Source: Liolophura sinensis
Lineage: Eukaryota > Mollusca > Polyplacophora > Chitonida > Chitonidae
Length of the DNA: 64,000 nt
Direction: 5' to 3'
NCBI RefSeq assembly: GCF_032854445.1
Contig: NW_027018128.1
Location: forward strand, 1 to 64,000
Shown here: in pieces, positions 1 to 9,640 of the stretch
Numbering within the stretch: position 1 is the stretch's first letter
Layout of the letters: the number at the start of each line of letters is the position of its first letter
Notes under the pieces: model-generated
What the model saw: the letters and a program-made list of their open reading frames with translations, nothing else
What the model was told of the DNA's origin: nothing
Database searches by the model: none
Translations under genes and position numbers: made by a program

Positions 1-453
1 CAGCCGGTGACGTTTCATAGCCCCCCTCATAGGATGAAGAGAAACCAGACAGTCTTTACAATACAGTAAACAACAGTCGGTACAAAACTTGACAGCTTTA
101 GCCTGATTATCCTCCTCACACAGAGAACAACATGGGGTATCATCCTCAAACTTCACAGCAGAAGAGAACCTCTCCACTATTTCTGCCAGATGAAAGTTGT
201 GAGGCAGGCCAGCCACACCTTCTCTCCCCAGACTGGTTGGTGTCCGACATACAGGGCATGAGATCAGCTGGTGAACACCCTCACTCCCCGTGGAGACCTC
301 ATCTGTCTGTCCAGGTTTAGATTTGTCAGCATACACACCAATACACTCTCTACAAAAACTGTGCTGACAAGGTAACATTACTGGTTTGCGGAATGTTTCC
401 ACACATATCGGACATGTGAGGACTGCTTCACGATTTTCCTTGCTTTCAGCCAT
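1..453 (-). CDS. TRIM-family RING/B-box protein, N-terminal part (runs off the left edge)
   Basis: Reading the minus strand from the ATG at 453-451 gives 151 codons with no stop to the window edge. A C3HC4 RING finger is visible at residues 14-70 (C14, C17, C29, H31, C34, C37, C66, C69). A B-box-like zinc finger follows at about 108-149 (C109, C112, C124, C127, C132, C135, H140, H149). This order is the start of a TRIM E3 ubiquitin ligase; the coiled coil and any NHL, filamin or SPRY domain would lie beyond the window, so the subclass is unknown. TRIM proteins transfer ubiquitin through the RING. A good acceptor (TTATTTCAG) at 472-480 places the exon start at 471, with an 18-nt 5' leader before the ATG. 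Upstream exons were not found. The product class is secure. Whether the gene is functional cannot be judged from this part. Confidence 0.88.
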   Translation of the reverse strand, partial: MAESKENREAVLTCPICVETFRKPVMLPCQHSFCRECIGVYADKSKPGQTDEVSTGSEGVHQLISCPVCRTPTSLGREGVAGLPHNFHLAEIVERFSSAVKFEDDTPCCSLCEEDNQAKAVKFCTDCCLLYCKDCLVSLHPMRGAMKRHRL

Positions 454-471
454 TACACCCTCGGTTTTTCA

Positions 472-1199
472 CTGAAATAAAACCAGGAAATTACTTAAAC
501 TGGTACCAATACAGATCCTCCATTAACGAAAATATAAAATTTCAACACAGTACACCGTCTCCATCTGCAGTTCAGTGCATATTCCTCTCTTCCAACAACA
601 TATGGGGTACAGTATTTTTTGTCGCTATTGCTGAAGAAGCATTGCTATACATGTTACATGAGAGTTTGAGCACCTCGATTCCCTGAGTGGAAATAACTGC
701 TCAGTTAGACATTTGACGATTCTAGCATTTATCATGCATAAGAGACAATTTTTTACAGTCAGTAGAACAGGACACTATGTGATAATGGGGTGGAATGTCT
801 AAAGTTTCTCTATCTGAGAAAATTGTGACGGGTCAAACTCTGCCACCTTCCAGTGTTTTATTGTGTTATTGTTAGGAATACAAAGACAACTTATCAGCCT
901 GAACAGGAGATCCGTAAGCTATAGGCTGTAGAAGTAGGTTAGTATCTGTTAAAACTCACACAGGCAGCCCTATCTAATCTATACCAGTTCTATACTAGTC
1001 CTGCATGTGGGTATACCACCGTCCCGACGGGCGAAGCTGTGTCAAGTTACGCCTTCCATTATCCGTGATCAGTAGGCGAGGCTGTAATGTCTGCTGTGTG
1101 TGGCGTTAATACTACACGTAGTCACTTCATGCTTACATATACATCTGGGTGTTTATAACATATACATCATAACGGGAAGGTCGCTTATATACAAGTTTG
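472..1199. other. Upstream intron or intergenic sequence, no gene seen
   Basis: This stretch lies upstream of the TRIM coding exon and begins with its polypyrimidine tract and acceptor. I see no coding region, RNA gene or recognisable repeat in it. It ends where the first palindromic module of the satellite begins. Confidence 0.5.
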
Positions 1200-1481
1200 T
1201 TTGTTTTTTTAGGGATCCCGTTCTTCCGGAACGGGATCCCTATTGTAATCGTTCTGTTTTTAGGGATCCCGTTCTTCCGGAACGGGATCCCTATTGTAAT
1301 CGTTCTGTTTTTTCTTATTATTATTATTAGGGATCCCGTTCTTCCCGAACGGGATCCCTATTGTTATTGTTCTGTTTTTTCTTATTATTATTATTATTAG
1401 GGATCCCGTTCTTCCGGAACGGGATCCCTATTGTTATTGTTCTGTTTTTTCTTATTATTATTATTATTATTATTATTTTTT
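1200..1481. repeat. Cluster of four palindromic modules plus (TTA)n and T-run
   Basis: Four palindromes lie at 1212-1240, 1263-1291, 1330-1358 and 1400-1428. Arms GGGATCCCGTTC and GAACGGGATCCC flank a TTCCG or TTCCC loop. Each copy is followed by a conserved tail (TATTGTAATCGTTCTG or TATTGTTATTGTTCTG, then T-rich and TTA repeats). This is the left edge of the small satellite array. Unlike the other clusters, it is not preceded by the terminal hairpin, so the array here starts inside a unit. Confidence 0.85.
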
Positions 1482-2658
1482 TTTTTCGATTTTGTTAGCA
1501 GCAGAACTCCAACACCGTTCAACATAGAAGTTCAAAATTTTGCACACATAATCTAGCGGAAATTTTCTAGGGGTATATTTTTTTTTTTTTGGCTATGTCA
1601 CGTGGTTCGGCCGCCATATTGGATTTTGTGTATAATCTTTAAAAATCTTCTTCTCCAGAACCACTGAACCGATCATTGTCAAATTTAACATGCAACTAGT
1701 AGGTCATGAGTTCTTTAAAGTTTGCGAAAATGGTTTACTTCCGATCAAAACTTTGGAAGCTCGCCATTGGTCGAATTTATGACGTCACAAAAAGTTCTCA
1801 AAGTTCATTTGTTCTGAACGAATTCTGATGTATCTTGAGCTGCTGATTCCGAATCTTGTTGTATTTTTTGCATATCTGTGTAACTTTTTGAGATATGAGC
1901 AAAAAACTAAAAAAATTACGTAATTTCAATAGTTTTTTCGCTACAAGCGTTTAAATCACAACACCGTTTTTTGTTTAGAAAAAGGTGCTAATCCTATTGC
2001 TTTAACATGGAGTTAGATGGGGACTGGACTGGGTTTGTAGTATTTGACCTGATGCTTTCGGCTACACTGTCCGTGATCTCCCGAAACGGTTGTAGGATGA
2101 CATTGATTCCAGTTCCCATCTAACTCCAGTACTCTATTAGATGGCGTAGAGATCTAACTACAACAGCAAACGACATGGACCTGTAAAAGTTAGCTTTGTT
2201 TTGCGCAGACCTCGTGCTCTTTACTATACGTTAAACAATCCAGGGTAATTAACAAATATGGATATGTGAACTGGTCCAAGTGCTGACTTTCTAACGATGG
2301 CCGAGCTATGAGTGGAGTAGTGAGTCTGTGCATGGCATGTCGTGGATTGAGATGTGAATGTACAAACTTGCTGTTACACTGGTCGTGTTTTTGCCTTATT
2401 TCTTACAATTAGCGGGCTAAGTCTGCCAAGGAACGACCGTTTTTCACTGGGCATAGCGTAGCATCATTAAGGTCGCCAATCTATTCGAGGGAATGGAAAT
2501 GACCGGCCGACTGCCTCAATGGCGAAAGGTGTAAGGTCGCATGGAAACTTTGAAAGCCGTGTATGTGGAACATGTGTCCTTCGAACACAGAACATGAAGG
2601 GGAAAACTTCATCGATCCGATCCGGGATCCCGGCCTAGGATCTGCTATTCGCAGATCC
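1482..2658 (+). repeat. 1.3-kb satellite monomer, chimeric (S3-type 5' half)
   Basis: The unit begins with the S3 head (TTTTGTTAGCAGCAGAAC) and ends in the terminal hairpin at 2638-2658. From about 1977 to 2760 it matches 39,622-40,410 essentially base for base, including private variants such as GAGCTATGAGTGGAGTAGTG. That distant monomer has a different (S2) head, so one of the two is a recombinant. A 119-bp inverted repeat lies at 2009-2127. Confidence 0.85.
2009..2127. repeat. Long inverted repeat inside each monomer (example)
   Basis: The left arm at 2009-2028 reads GGAGTTAGATGGGGACTGGA. The right arm at 2108-2127 is its reverse complement with one mismatch, and 79 bp separate the arms. 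The structure recurs in most monomers, for example 3493-3611 and 30,229-30,347. Some copies have lost an arm: the right half is changed at 31.76 kb and 33.12 kb. It could fold into a long RNA hairpin if transcribed. No function is assigned. Confidence 0.7.
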
Positions 2659-2667
2659 ATTCTAGTT

Positions 2668-2820
2668 AGGGATCCCGTTCTCCCGAACGGGATCCCTATT
2701 GTAATCGTTCTGTTTTTTAGGGATCCCGTTCTCCCGAACGGGATCCCTTTTGTAATTGTTCGGTTTTTAGGGATCCCGTTCTCCCGAACGGGATCCCTTT
2801 TGTAATTGTTCGGTTTTTTC

Positions 2821-2852
<32 letters not shown>

Positions 2853-2861
2853 TTTTTTTCA
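2668..2861. repeat. Three palindromic modules after a terminal hairpin
   Basis: Modules lie at 2669-2696, 2720-2747 and 2770-2797, all with the 4-nt TCCC loop, directly after CATTCTAGTT. They are followed by (TTA)n and a T-run. The third module is absent from the otherwise matching cluster at 40,314-40,392, so module number differs between sister sequences. Confidence 0.85.
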
Positions 2862-3849
2862 CCGACCTTGTTAGCAAGGAAACTTTTTTACCGTTCAACA
2901 TAGAGGTCTCAAATTTTGCACACAAATTCTGGCGGAGATTTTCCAGGGATAAATTCTCCATTTTTTTTTCATGTCACGTAGTTTTGCCGCCATGTTGGAT
3001 TTTGTGTAAAACTTTTGAAAATCTTCTTCTCCAGAACCACTGAACCGATTCTTTTCAAATTTGACATGCAGCAAGTAAGTCACGAGTTCTTTAAAGTTTG
3101 CGAAAATGGTTCACTTCTGGTCAAAATTCTGGAAGTTCGCCATTGGTCGAATTTGTGACGTCACAAAAAGTTCTCAAAGTTCAATTGTTCTCAACGTATT
3201 CTGATGTGTCTTGAGCTGCTGATTCCGAATCTGATTGTATTTTCTGTATATCTGTGTAAGTTTTTGAGATATAAGCAAAAAACTCAAAAAAGTGACGTAA
3301 CTTCAATGAACTGTAACTCGAGAACTATGGCAGTTAGAAATGTGCAACCTGCACGAAATTGTAGCCCAAGACATGCTCTTTTGAGCATTCGTCAACGGAT
3401 TTGAGCTCCGATCAAGAGTTTTTTCGCTACAAGCGTTTTAATGACAAGACCGTTTTTTGTTTAGAAAAAGATGGGAATCCTATAGCTTTAACATGGAGTT
3501 AGATGGGGACTGGACTGGGTTTGTAGTATTTGACCTGATGCTTTCGGCTACACTGTCCGTGATCTCCCGAAACGGTTGTAGGATGACATTGATTCCAGTT
3601 CCCATCTAACTCCAGTATTCTATTAGAAGGCGTAGAGATCTAACTACAACAGCAAACGAAGTGGACCTGCAAAAGTTAGCTTTGTTTTGCGCAGGCCTTG
3701 TCTTCTTTACTATACGCTAACCAGGCCAGGGTGATTGACAGACATCGCCATGTGCTCTGGTCCAGGCGTGGATTTTCAAACAACGGCCTAGATATCAGTA
3801 GAGCTGCATGGCAGGTCGCGGATTGAGATATAAGAGTACAAACTATGAT
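2862..3849 (+). repeat. 1.3-kb satellite monomer, S1 type, 3' end replaced by B-block
   Basis: S1 head (TTAGCAAGGAAAC) and body are typical, including the inverted repeat at 3493-3611. From about 3725 the sequence drifts from the main-array consensus. After GAGTACAAACT it runs into the B-block instead of the expected TGCTGTTACACTGG, so there is no terminal hairpin. Confidence 0.8.
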
Positions 3850-4446
3850 TTTTCTTCTTTCTTTCTTTTTTCTTACCGCTGATGCCTGTCAGTCATGTCA
3901 GAGTTCGATCCCAGCTTAGCCAATTTGTCAGGCGATGAAAATGTTGTCAATTTCAAGGTTTTAAGTAGGCTGCTAGGCGTAGTTGGATGTTCTGATGACG
4001 AATCTGGTGTTTTTTTTCTTTCTCCGACGCACTGTTTTTTTCGCCAGTTGCTATGAAAGTGCGAAAAAGTACAATTCTAGACCATGTTTGGAGGTCACGT
4101 GACACAAAATTGCTGCAGCTGTGGAGCTGAAAATGACTGAGTGTAAAGGGCTATATGGTTACAGTAGGCGTACTGAAAATCGTTGAACTGTCGTAATGGA
4201 TGTGGGAGTTGCAGGGCTTGAAAAATTGTCGAAAGGCCGATTGGCTATGTTTGGCACTTTGACGTCCCCATGTTATATGATGCATTTTAAATGCATTTGC
4301 GACTAGGATGAACACACGAACATTGTAAGCATGCCACCAGACGTAGTTTGACGTGCTAATCATGAATTTGGGCATATTTCTTGATGGCGACGTACAGTTT
4401 TGCCGCAAATTGCGATCAAAAGGCGAAAAAGCGCAATTTTTCACTA
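3850..4446 (+). repeat. B-block repeat, copy 1
   Basis: About 600 bp, shared with 4761-5337 and 45,346-45,924. It contains an internal ~360-bp subrepeat: GTAGTT...GATGTTCTGATGACGAATCTGG near 3980 is a diverged match to the stretch near 4345. It also holds a CACGTG site at 4096-4101 and the 17-nt palindrome ATGCATTTTAAATGCAT at 4280-4296. I see no coding potential. Confidence 0.75.
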
Positions 4447-4760
4447 CACTGGCCGTGATCTCCCGAAACGGTTGTGGGATGACATTTAGCTATACAGTAC
4501 TCTATTAGATGACGTAGTGATCTAACTACAACAGCAAACGACGTGAACATGTCAAAGTTAGCTTTGTTTTGCGCAGGCTTTGTTTTGCGCAGGCTTTGTG
4601 TTCTTTACTATACGCTAACCAGGCCAGGGTGATTGACAGACATCGCCATGTGCTGTGGTCCAGGTGTTGACTTTCTAACAACGGCCTAGATATCAGTAGA
4701 GCAGTGTGTCTGTGCATGGCAGGTCGTGGATTGAGACATGAAAGTACAAACTTTAATTGT
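4447..4760 (+). repeat. Satellite 3' segment between two B-blocks
   Basis: The sequence from CTGGCCGTGATCTCCCG to AAAGTACAAACT matches the late part of the 1.3-kb monomer (for example 3549-3845). It carries a small tandem duplication of TTTGTTTTGCGCAGGC near 4563-4590. Satellite tail plus B-block therefore forms a ~910-bp composite repeat. Confidence 0.75.
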
Positions 4761-5337
4761 TCTTTTGTCTATGTTTTCTCCTTCCCGTGACGCCTGTCAG
4801 TCATGTCAGAATTCGATCCCAGCTTCGGCAATTTGTCAGGCGATGAAAATGTTGTCAATTTCAATGTTTTAAATTGGCTGCTAGGCGTAGTTCGATGTTC
4901 TGATGACGAATCTGGTGGTTTTTTCCCACGCACGGTTTTGTCGCCAATTGCTATGAAAGTGTGAAAAAGTGGAATTTTCACCCATATTTGGAGGTCACGT
5001 GACAAAAAACTGCTGCAGCTGTGGAGCTGAAAATGACTAAGTGCAAAGGGTTATATGTGTACTGTAGGCGTGCGGAAAATCATGGAAGTGTGTCAATAGA
5101 TGAGGGAGTTGCAGTGCTTCAAATATTGTCCAAAGGCCGACTTGTTATATCTGGCACTTTGACGCCCCCATGTTATACGATGCATTTTAAATGCATTTGC
5201 GTCTAGGATGAAGGCACAAACATTGTAAGCATGCTACCCGACGTAGTTTGACGTCCTGATCATGAATCTGCACTTTCTGGCGACGTGTAGTTTTACCTCA
5301 AATTGTGTTGAAAACGCGAAAAAGCGCAATTCCCACC
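4761..5337 (+). repeat. B-block repeat, copy 2
   Basis: Second B-block. It has the same order as copy 1, including the CACGTG site near 4997 and the ATGCATTTTAAATGCAT palindrome at 5180-5196. Confidence 0.75.
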
Positions 5338-5725
5338 ATATTTGAAGGTCTGTTAAGAGAAAACCGTTACAGCTGTAAAGCTGAAAATTACTGAGTGCAA
5401 AGCGCTACCCATGTACTCTATGTGTGCTGAAAATCTGTGATCTGTTTCAACAAACACAGGACATATACGTTTTCAAGTAATGTCCAAAGGCATATTTACC
5501 ACATTTGGGACAGTTACAAGCTATGTAGTGTAATACAATGTATCGATGGGTGCGAAGAGTATGCATCATATATATGTTCTCCTATCTGTCTGGTTTGCAC
5601 TGCAATAGCGATTGGCTCAACCAGTGTATCTTGTATATGTATTTCCAAAAGTTATCTTTGTTTTGCGCATGCCCATTTTTCTTTACTGTGGCCACGTTAT
5701 ACGTTAACTTAGTCATGTTATACGG
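5338..5725 (+). repeat. Decayed B-block and satellite remnants
   Basis: The stretch from CATATTTGAAGGTCTGTTAAG to about 5540 is a diverged third B-block part. Around 5645-5715 there is a weak but ordered match to the satellite segment containing GTTTTGCGCA and TATACGTTAA. This is the degraded right edge of the small array. Short ORFs across it are not maintained in the sister copies. Confidence 0.6.
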
Positions 5726-5835
5726 TCCGTGTATTATTGGATCGGCAGGGCGAATACGGTCAAAGTGCTGCCGCCACTGAAATACCATACCGAAGACACC
5801 AGACACTTCAGCCAATCATTTTATAAGCTGACATC

Positions 5836-5985
5836 GGGCTGACGAGTCCGGTCTCCCCGCTCGAAGCTCTTAGCGCTGTGCACCATTGGAGCCAACAAGT
5901 GCTATTTTAATGCCTTTGGTACATTTTGACCTCGGGATGTACACTCTAACCAATAGGCCACCGAGGCGGTCCATATATGTTTGAT
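5836..5985 (-). mobile_element. Possible tRNA-derived SINE head, degraded
   Basis: On the minus strand a tRNA-like segment reads GCCTCGGTGGCCTATTGG and continues GTTAGAGTG. TGGCCTATTGG (5950-5960) fits the Pol III A-box TRGYNNANNNG. Downstream, GAGGTCAAAATG could be a damaged B-box. I see no intact tRNA cloverleaf, so this is more likely a SINE fragment than a tRNA gene. Confidence 0.35.
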
Positions 5986-7255
5986 AATGTGGGCACAAAT
6001 TGAAAGTACATGTATTGTTTGTACACACTTTATTTAACCTAACCGCACAAGCCTCTGTCACTGTGCTGTGTAGAAATCGAAATATTTTCCAGTATATATG
6101 TGTGTGTGTTAATGCTAGTCAAGAAAGTAAACTGTTTACTTGGTGGGGATTGTTGAAAATATACAGCAACTGAATAACACCAAAGTGAAAAGTACATTTT
6201 CTTTATTCAGGTAAAGTTACATATATAGCACAACTAGTGCCGAAAAAAAGGAGTGGGGGTGGGGGACCCGTGAACGGTTAGAAAATCGACAGAATTGAAA
6301 TAGATAAATGACCATTCGAAAATGTGAGACGACCCCGTAAGGGTGAAGTCGCATTTGAGCGCCCGCGTGACTCGCTCGGCGGGAAAGCCAGGATTGCATG
6401 CATGTCCTCAAAAGTGCAGTCTTTCCATGGTCGAACTTTCCTTGGGAGAAACAATCACTGATTAAGAGTTCTGCCCTTTGGATTTACTTTGCCATAACAC
6501 AGTTATACCAATCGTACATAAACAAGCTAAATGAAAATGACGCTTACTGAGGCTCGACGGAAAAGAACTCTTCACAGTACATGATAAAAATTAAAATGCT
6601 TCGTACTGTATAATCGCTCAATAACGACCTTTCTCTTGGTTTATATCTTCTGTTACAAAACTTAATTCATCCTACAGTGTCGTCTCACACAACAACAAAA
6701 TATAACATCAAATATTACATTCACGGTCGAATATACCGTACAAAACATACTTGACTAATCTGCTACTACATATACGATATAAGCCGTCTTCTGTATCATC
6801 CAGGAAATATGTCGGCTATATTCGGATAAAGTGTACATTTCATTCATGAATCGACCGTGCTTTGAATTTGGTCAAAAAATACATGTCCGAAAAATTCTGT
6901 TCACAAAAATGTAATTTGGCTGTCACCCAATCCGTACATCAATGAAAATGAATATGGCTGCCTAAAAATTTAGTTTCATACTTTTCAAAAGGGTATTCAA
7001 AGGCAACATAACTGATGGATCAAAACGTATTTAACCATTTCAGCACCAATCACAAAATCACTTTTATCAGATATTTTTTATGTCATTGCATTTTATTGTA
7101 CTGTACGTTAAATGATCATATACCAAAATGTCACAAAAAGTGGGTGGCAACCATGGTGAGAGGGGTGAACCAGAGTTGAACGCCTTGGTTGCCCGCCAGA
7201 GCGACTAAAAAAATCCACTGTAATTGTACTTACAAAAATCAGAGATGTCCATACT
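5986..7255. other. AT-rich sequence with no recognised feature
   Basis: I found no coding exon with convincing splice sites, no RNA gene and no tandem repeat beyond a short (TG)n near 6100. A G-rich patch (GGAGTGGGGGTGGGGGACC) lies near 6250. Confidence 0.45.
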
Positions 7256-7475
7256 TTGGGGTATGTCTTTATTTACTTATTCGATTGGTGTTTACGCCGT
7301 GCTAAAGAATATTTCACTTATACGACGGCAGCCAGCATTATGGTGGGAGGAAACCGGGCTCTAGGGAAACCCACGACCTTCTGCAGGTTGCTGTCGGACC
7401 TTTCCACTTATAGCCAGAGCTTTCCACTTACAAACAGAGAAGAAGATAGCATAAGCTGGAGTTGAACTCACAGAG
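7256..7475 (+). mobile_element. SINE-like element, longest of three copies
   Basis: Contains GATTGGTGTTT-ACGCCG, then ATTTCACTTATACGACGGC, AGCATTATGGTGGG and AAACCGGG, then a tail including GAGTTGAACTCACAG. The same ordered core occurs at 26,035-26,145 and 29,338-29,420. From memory this core is common in molluscan SINEs and may be the Meta-domain of MetaSINEs; that assignment was not checked. The tRNA-like end is not recognisable here. Confidence 0.6.
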
Positions 7476-7739
7476 ATTTGTGGTATGTAAGGCGAATATA
7501 TATATTACCTCAATTTTGAATTACAGTTTCAGTTTCGCATACATGATGGTGTTACGGTACAGTTAGTGAAGTATCTACAAGACAGTTCATTCAGGTGTTA
7601 CCACCAATAAATGTTACTATCATAAAGGGCTTGTTACACGTGGCTCACATCCGGAATGGTTAATACCTGAATTAGAAATAGCGAAAGTTTTCTGTAGCTG
7701 TTATAGGTCATCATTTAATTCAATCTAGATGTTGTATCT

Positions 7740-7916
7740 TCAACTTTCCAGCCAGCCGATAGCTTCTGTGATCTGGCGATTTTCTTGATTTGCCACACGA
7801 ATTATGCTTCCCAGCACACCTAACATTTTACCATCCTTCTCAGCAGATCTAACCATATAAGATAGATTTGTCAAGTTGTCATAAAAAGAAACCACATGCG
7901 CAAGTTCTTCGCAGTA
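7740..7916 (-). other. Candidate terminal coding exon, unrecognised protein
   Basis: Open frame of 58 codons ending in TGA at 7742-7740. The first in-frame ATG is at 7856-7854. The peptide looks globular or helical rather than low-complexity, with segments such as MLGVLGSIIRVANQENRQIT. A stop lies just upstream in frame and no clear acceptor was found, so either a short ORF from the internal ATG or an exon with an unseen boundary is possible. I recognise no family. Confidence 0.25.
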
Positions 7917-8530
7917 TTAGTGTTCTAGAGGTAACATTTGTTTAGATGGAAGTGTTACTCTCCATCACCCACAGTGATACTGACTTAAGATGGCATATAC
8001 GACTTTTGAGTTCTTTGCTGCCATTTTGTTCCATTTTTGCGGGATATACTGGTCCATTCCATAAGGTCCTGAGCCGCCAGTGTCTATCCGAAGATAAACG
8101 CAGAGTGGTAATGGTGAGAGGAGGAGAGCACCTGAAAATAGTCATATTTTAACATTAACATGAAACCAGTGAAGACAATTCAATCAAACACAGTGTCACT
8201 TTAAGAGACTTTCAGTCTGATGAACTAGCTTTATAAACAAGCGATTCCCTGAAGTCATCTTAACGCCCACAATATTCTATTCATAAGACTGTTACAGCTG
8301 TACCTGGATATATCTACTCTGCCTTTGCACGTGTGTTATTTTAGCTAATATATATTTTCTCCTGTCTTTTAAGTTACATGTAATGGGGTTAATCAAAGCT
8401 GGTTTTGAGACATTCATTTATATTACATGAAAGTTCCAGATCACAAATTCATTCACGAGATTAAGATTTTGAACGAAGATTTATCCAGTAGTTTTACAGG
8501 AATAGTGGCAAGTCACTGATAACTTCTCAC

Positions 8531-8635
8531 TTGTATTATACTGCGGTGGACTGCAGGAGGTGTCCAACAAATGATGTCCAATAGCATGTTTCTGCCATAA
8601 TCGTCCACCTTGCCACCAAGACCCTCAGAAATTGA
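8531..8635 (-). other. Candidate internal exon fragment
   Basis: Open frame of 35 codons ending exactly at a fair donor (CAA then GTGAGAAG, donor G at 8530). No good in-frame acceptor is visible: the obvious ones are followed by an in-frame TGA. A second overlapping frame is also open, which weakens the coding case. Confidence 0.18.
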
Positions 8636-8978
8636 TCACTGAAGTGCCTGTTATGCACAAAATTCTGTCATTAATTTCTTTCTTTCTGACCAACGTTTTA
8701 AATGGGTTGGCTGTAGAAATAAATTTAGGAAACATAGGTTTATTTTCAACACAATAATCAGCAGAGATGAATTAATCAATCTAAAATTCTTTCATAATCT
8801 GATCTCCCATCAAATCTAATGTTAAAGAGGCCCCGTCAGAGGCATGTGTTTACACCTAATGGCTAGTGAGCGTAATATGTTATAGTCCGAGCATAACATT
8901 ACAAGTGTAAATTAGCATGTCAAATACCAAAGAGGAAGATGTCATAAACATTTTAAACTACATACACGACATACTTAC

Positions 8979-9137
8979 ATTAACTAGAAGACAACTGGGA
9001 TACAATTTGAGCTGCATCGATAAGCACTGAATTTCTGGGATTCACTTCACAGGAAGTTGCAGTTGCAGATATCAAAAGTTTTTTTCTCCCACAAGCTCCA
9101 GTGCCAACAATTACTGAGATTTCCATGACCTAAGCTC
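8979..9137 (-). other. Candidate exon with two good splice sites and a 48-aa ORF
   Basis: The acceptor TTGTTCTTTTACAG precedes 9137 and the donor GTAAGTATG begins at 8978, giving a 159-nt exon. The only long open frame starts at ATG 9126-9124 and stops at TAA 8982-8980, one base before the donor; it encodes 48 residues beginning MEISVIVGTGACGRKK. A stop so close to a donor suggests a UTR or non-coding exon. No family is recognised. Confidence 0.35.
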
Positions 9138-9640
9138 CTGTAAAAGAACAAATCAAGTACACTAAACACAACTATGTACATTACCCGATTAAGCTATGTA
9201 CAAAAGTTTTTTCCCATTTTAACGGTTTTTAAGTGGGTTCTTTTTTTTTGAGGATGACTGAATGAGTGAGTAATTTGTGTTCGATGTAATGTTTAGAACA
9301 TCATTTCAGTCATTGGACAAAGCGATCTCCAAATATCTTTAGGGGGCTGACTTATTGAGCGACACTGGTTCATATGAATGATAATATTTCCTACAAAGAT
9401 ACTTACCTTTAGTTACAGCACACTGGCCCACACTGCTTGGGATTCAGGCAGTATGATAGTCAGTAATGCATTTGCTCCAGGCAGTACAATAGCCTGTATT
9501 CCGTCAGTTTAATGCCTCAAGTTCAATATGGCCAAGCAGTAATATATTTGGTACTACTTTAAAATAACCTGTAATGCTTTCATTTTAGCATAGCCACCCA
9601 TTACAATAGCCGGTACTACTTTACTTGTAATATAAGCCGG

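Larger units (their letters stand above)
7476..9404. other. Mostly unique sequence with weak minus-strand exon candidates
   Basis: No strong gene is visible. Three stretches on the minus strand have an open frame and, in part, splice signals (7740-7916, 8531-8635, 8979-9137); each is described separately. They cannot be joined into one ORF, so a non-coding or decayed transcript is as likely as a protein gene. Confidence 0.4.

Noticed and set aside
1197-1400. Protein-coding reading of the palindromic modules (RDPVLPERDPYC-like)
   Set aside because: The peptides result from translating inverted repeats. Loop length varies between 4 and 5 nt, which shifts the frame between modules.
5437-5780. 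Short ORFs at the right edge of the small array
   Set aside because: They fall in decayed B-block and satellite sequence and are not conserved in sister copies.
5936-5985. Functional tRNA gene
   Set aside because: Only the A-box half is tRNA-like. The B-box is damaged and no complete cloverleaf can be drawn.
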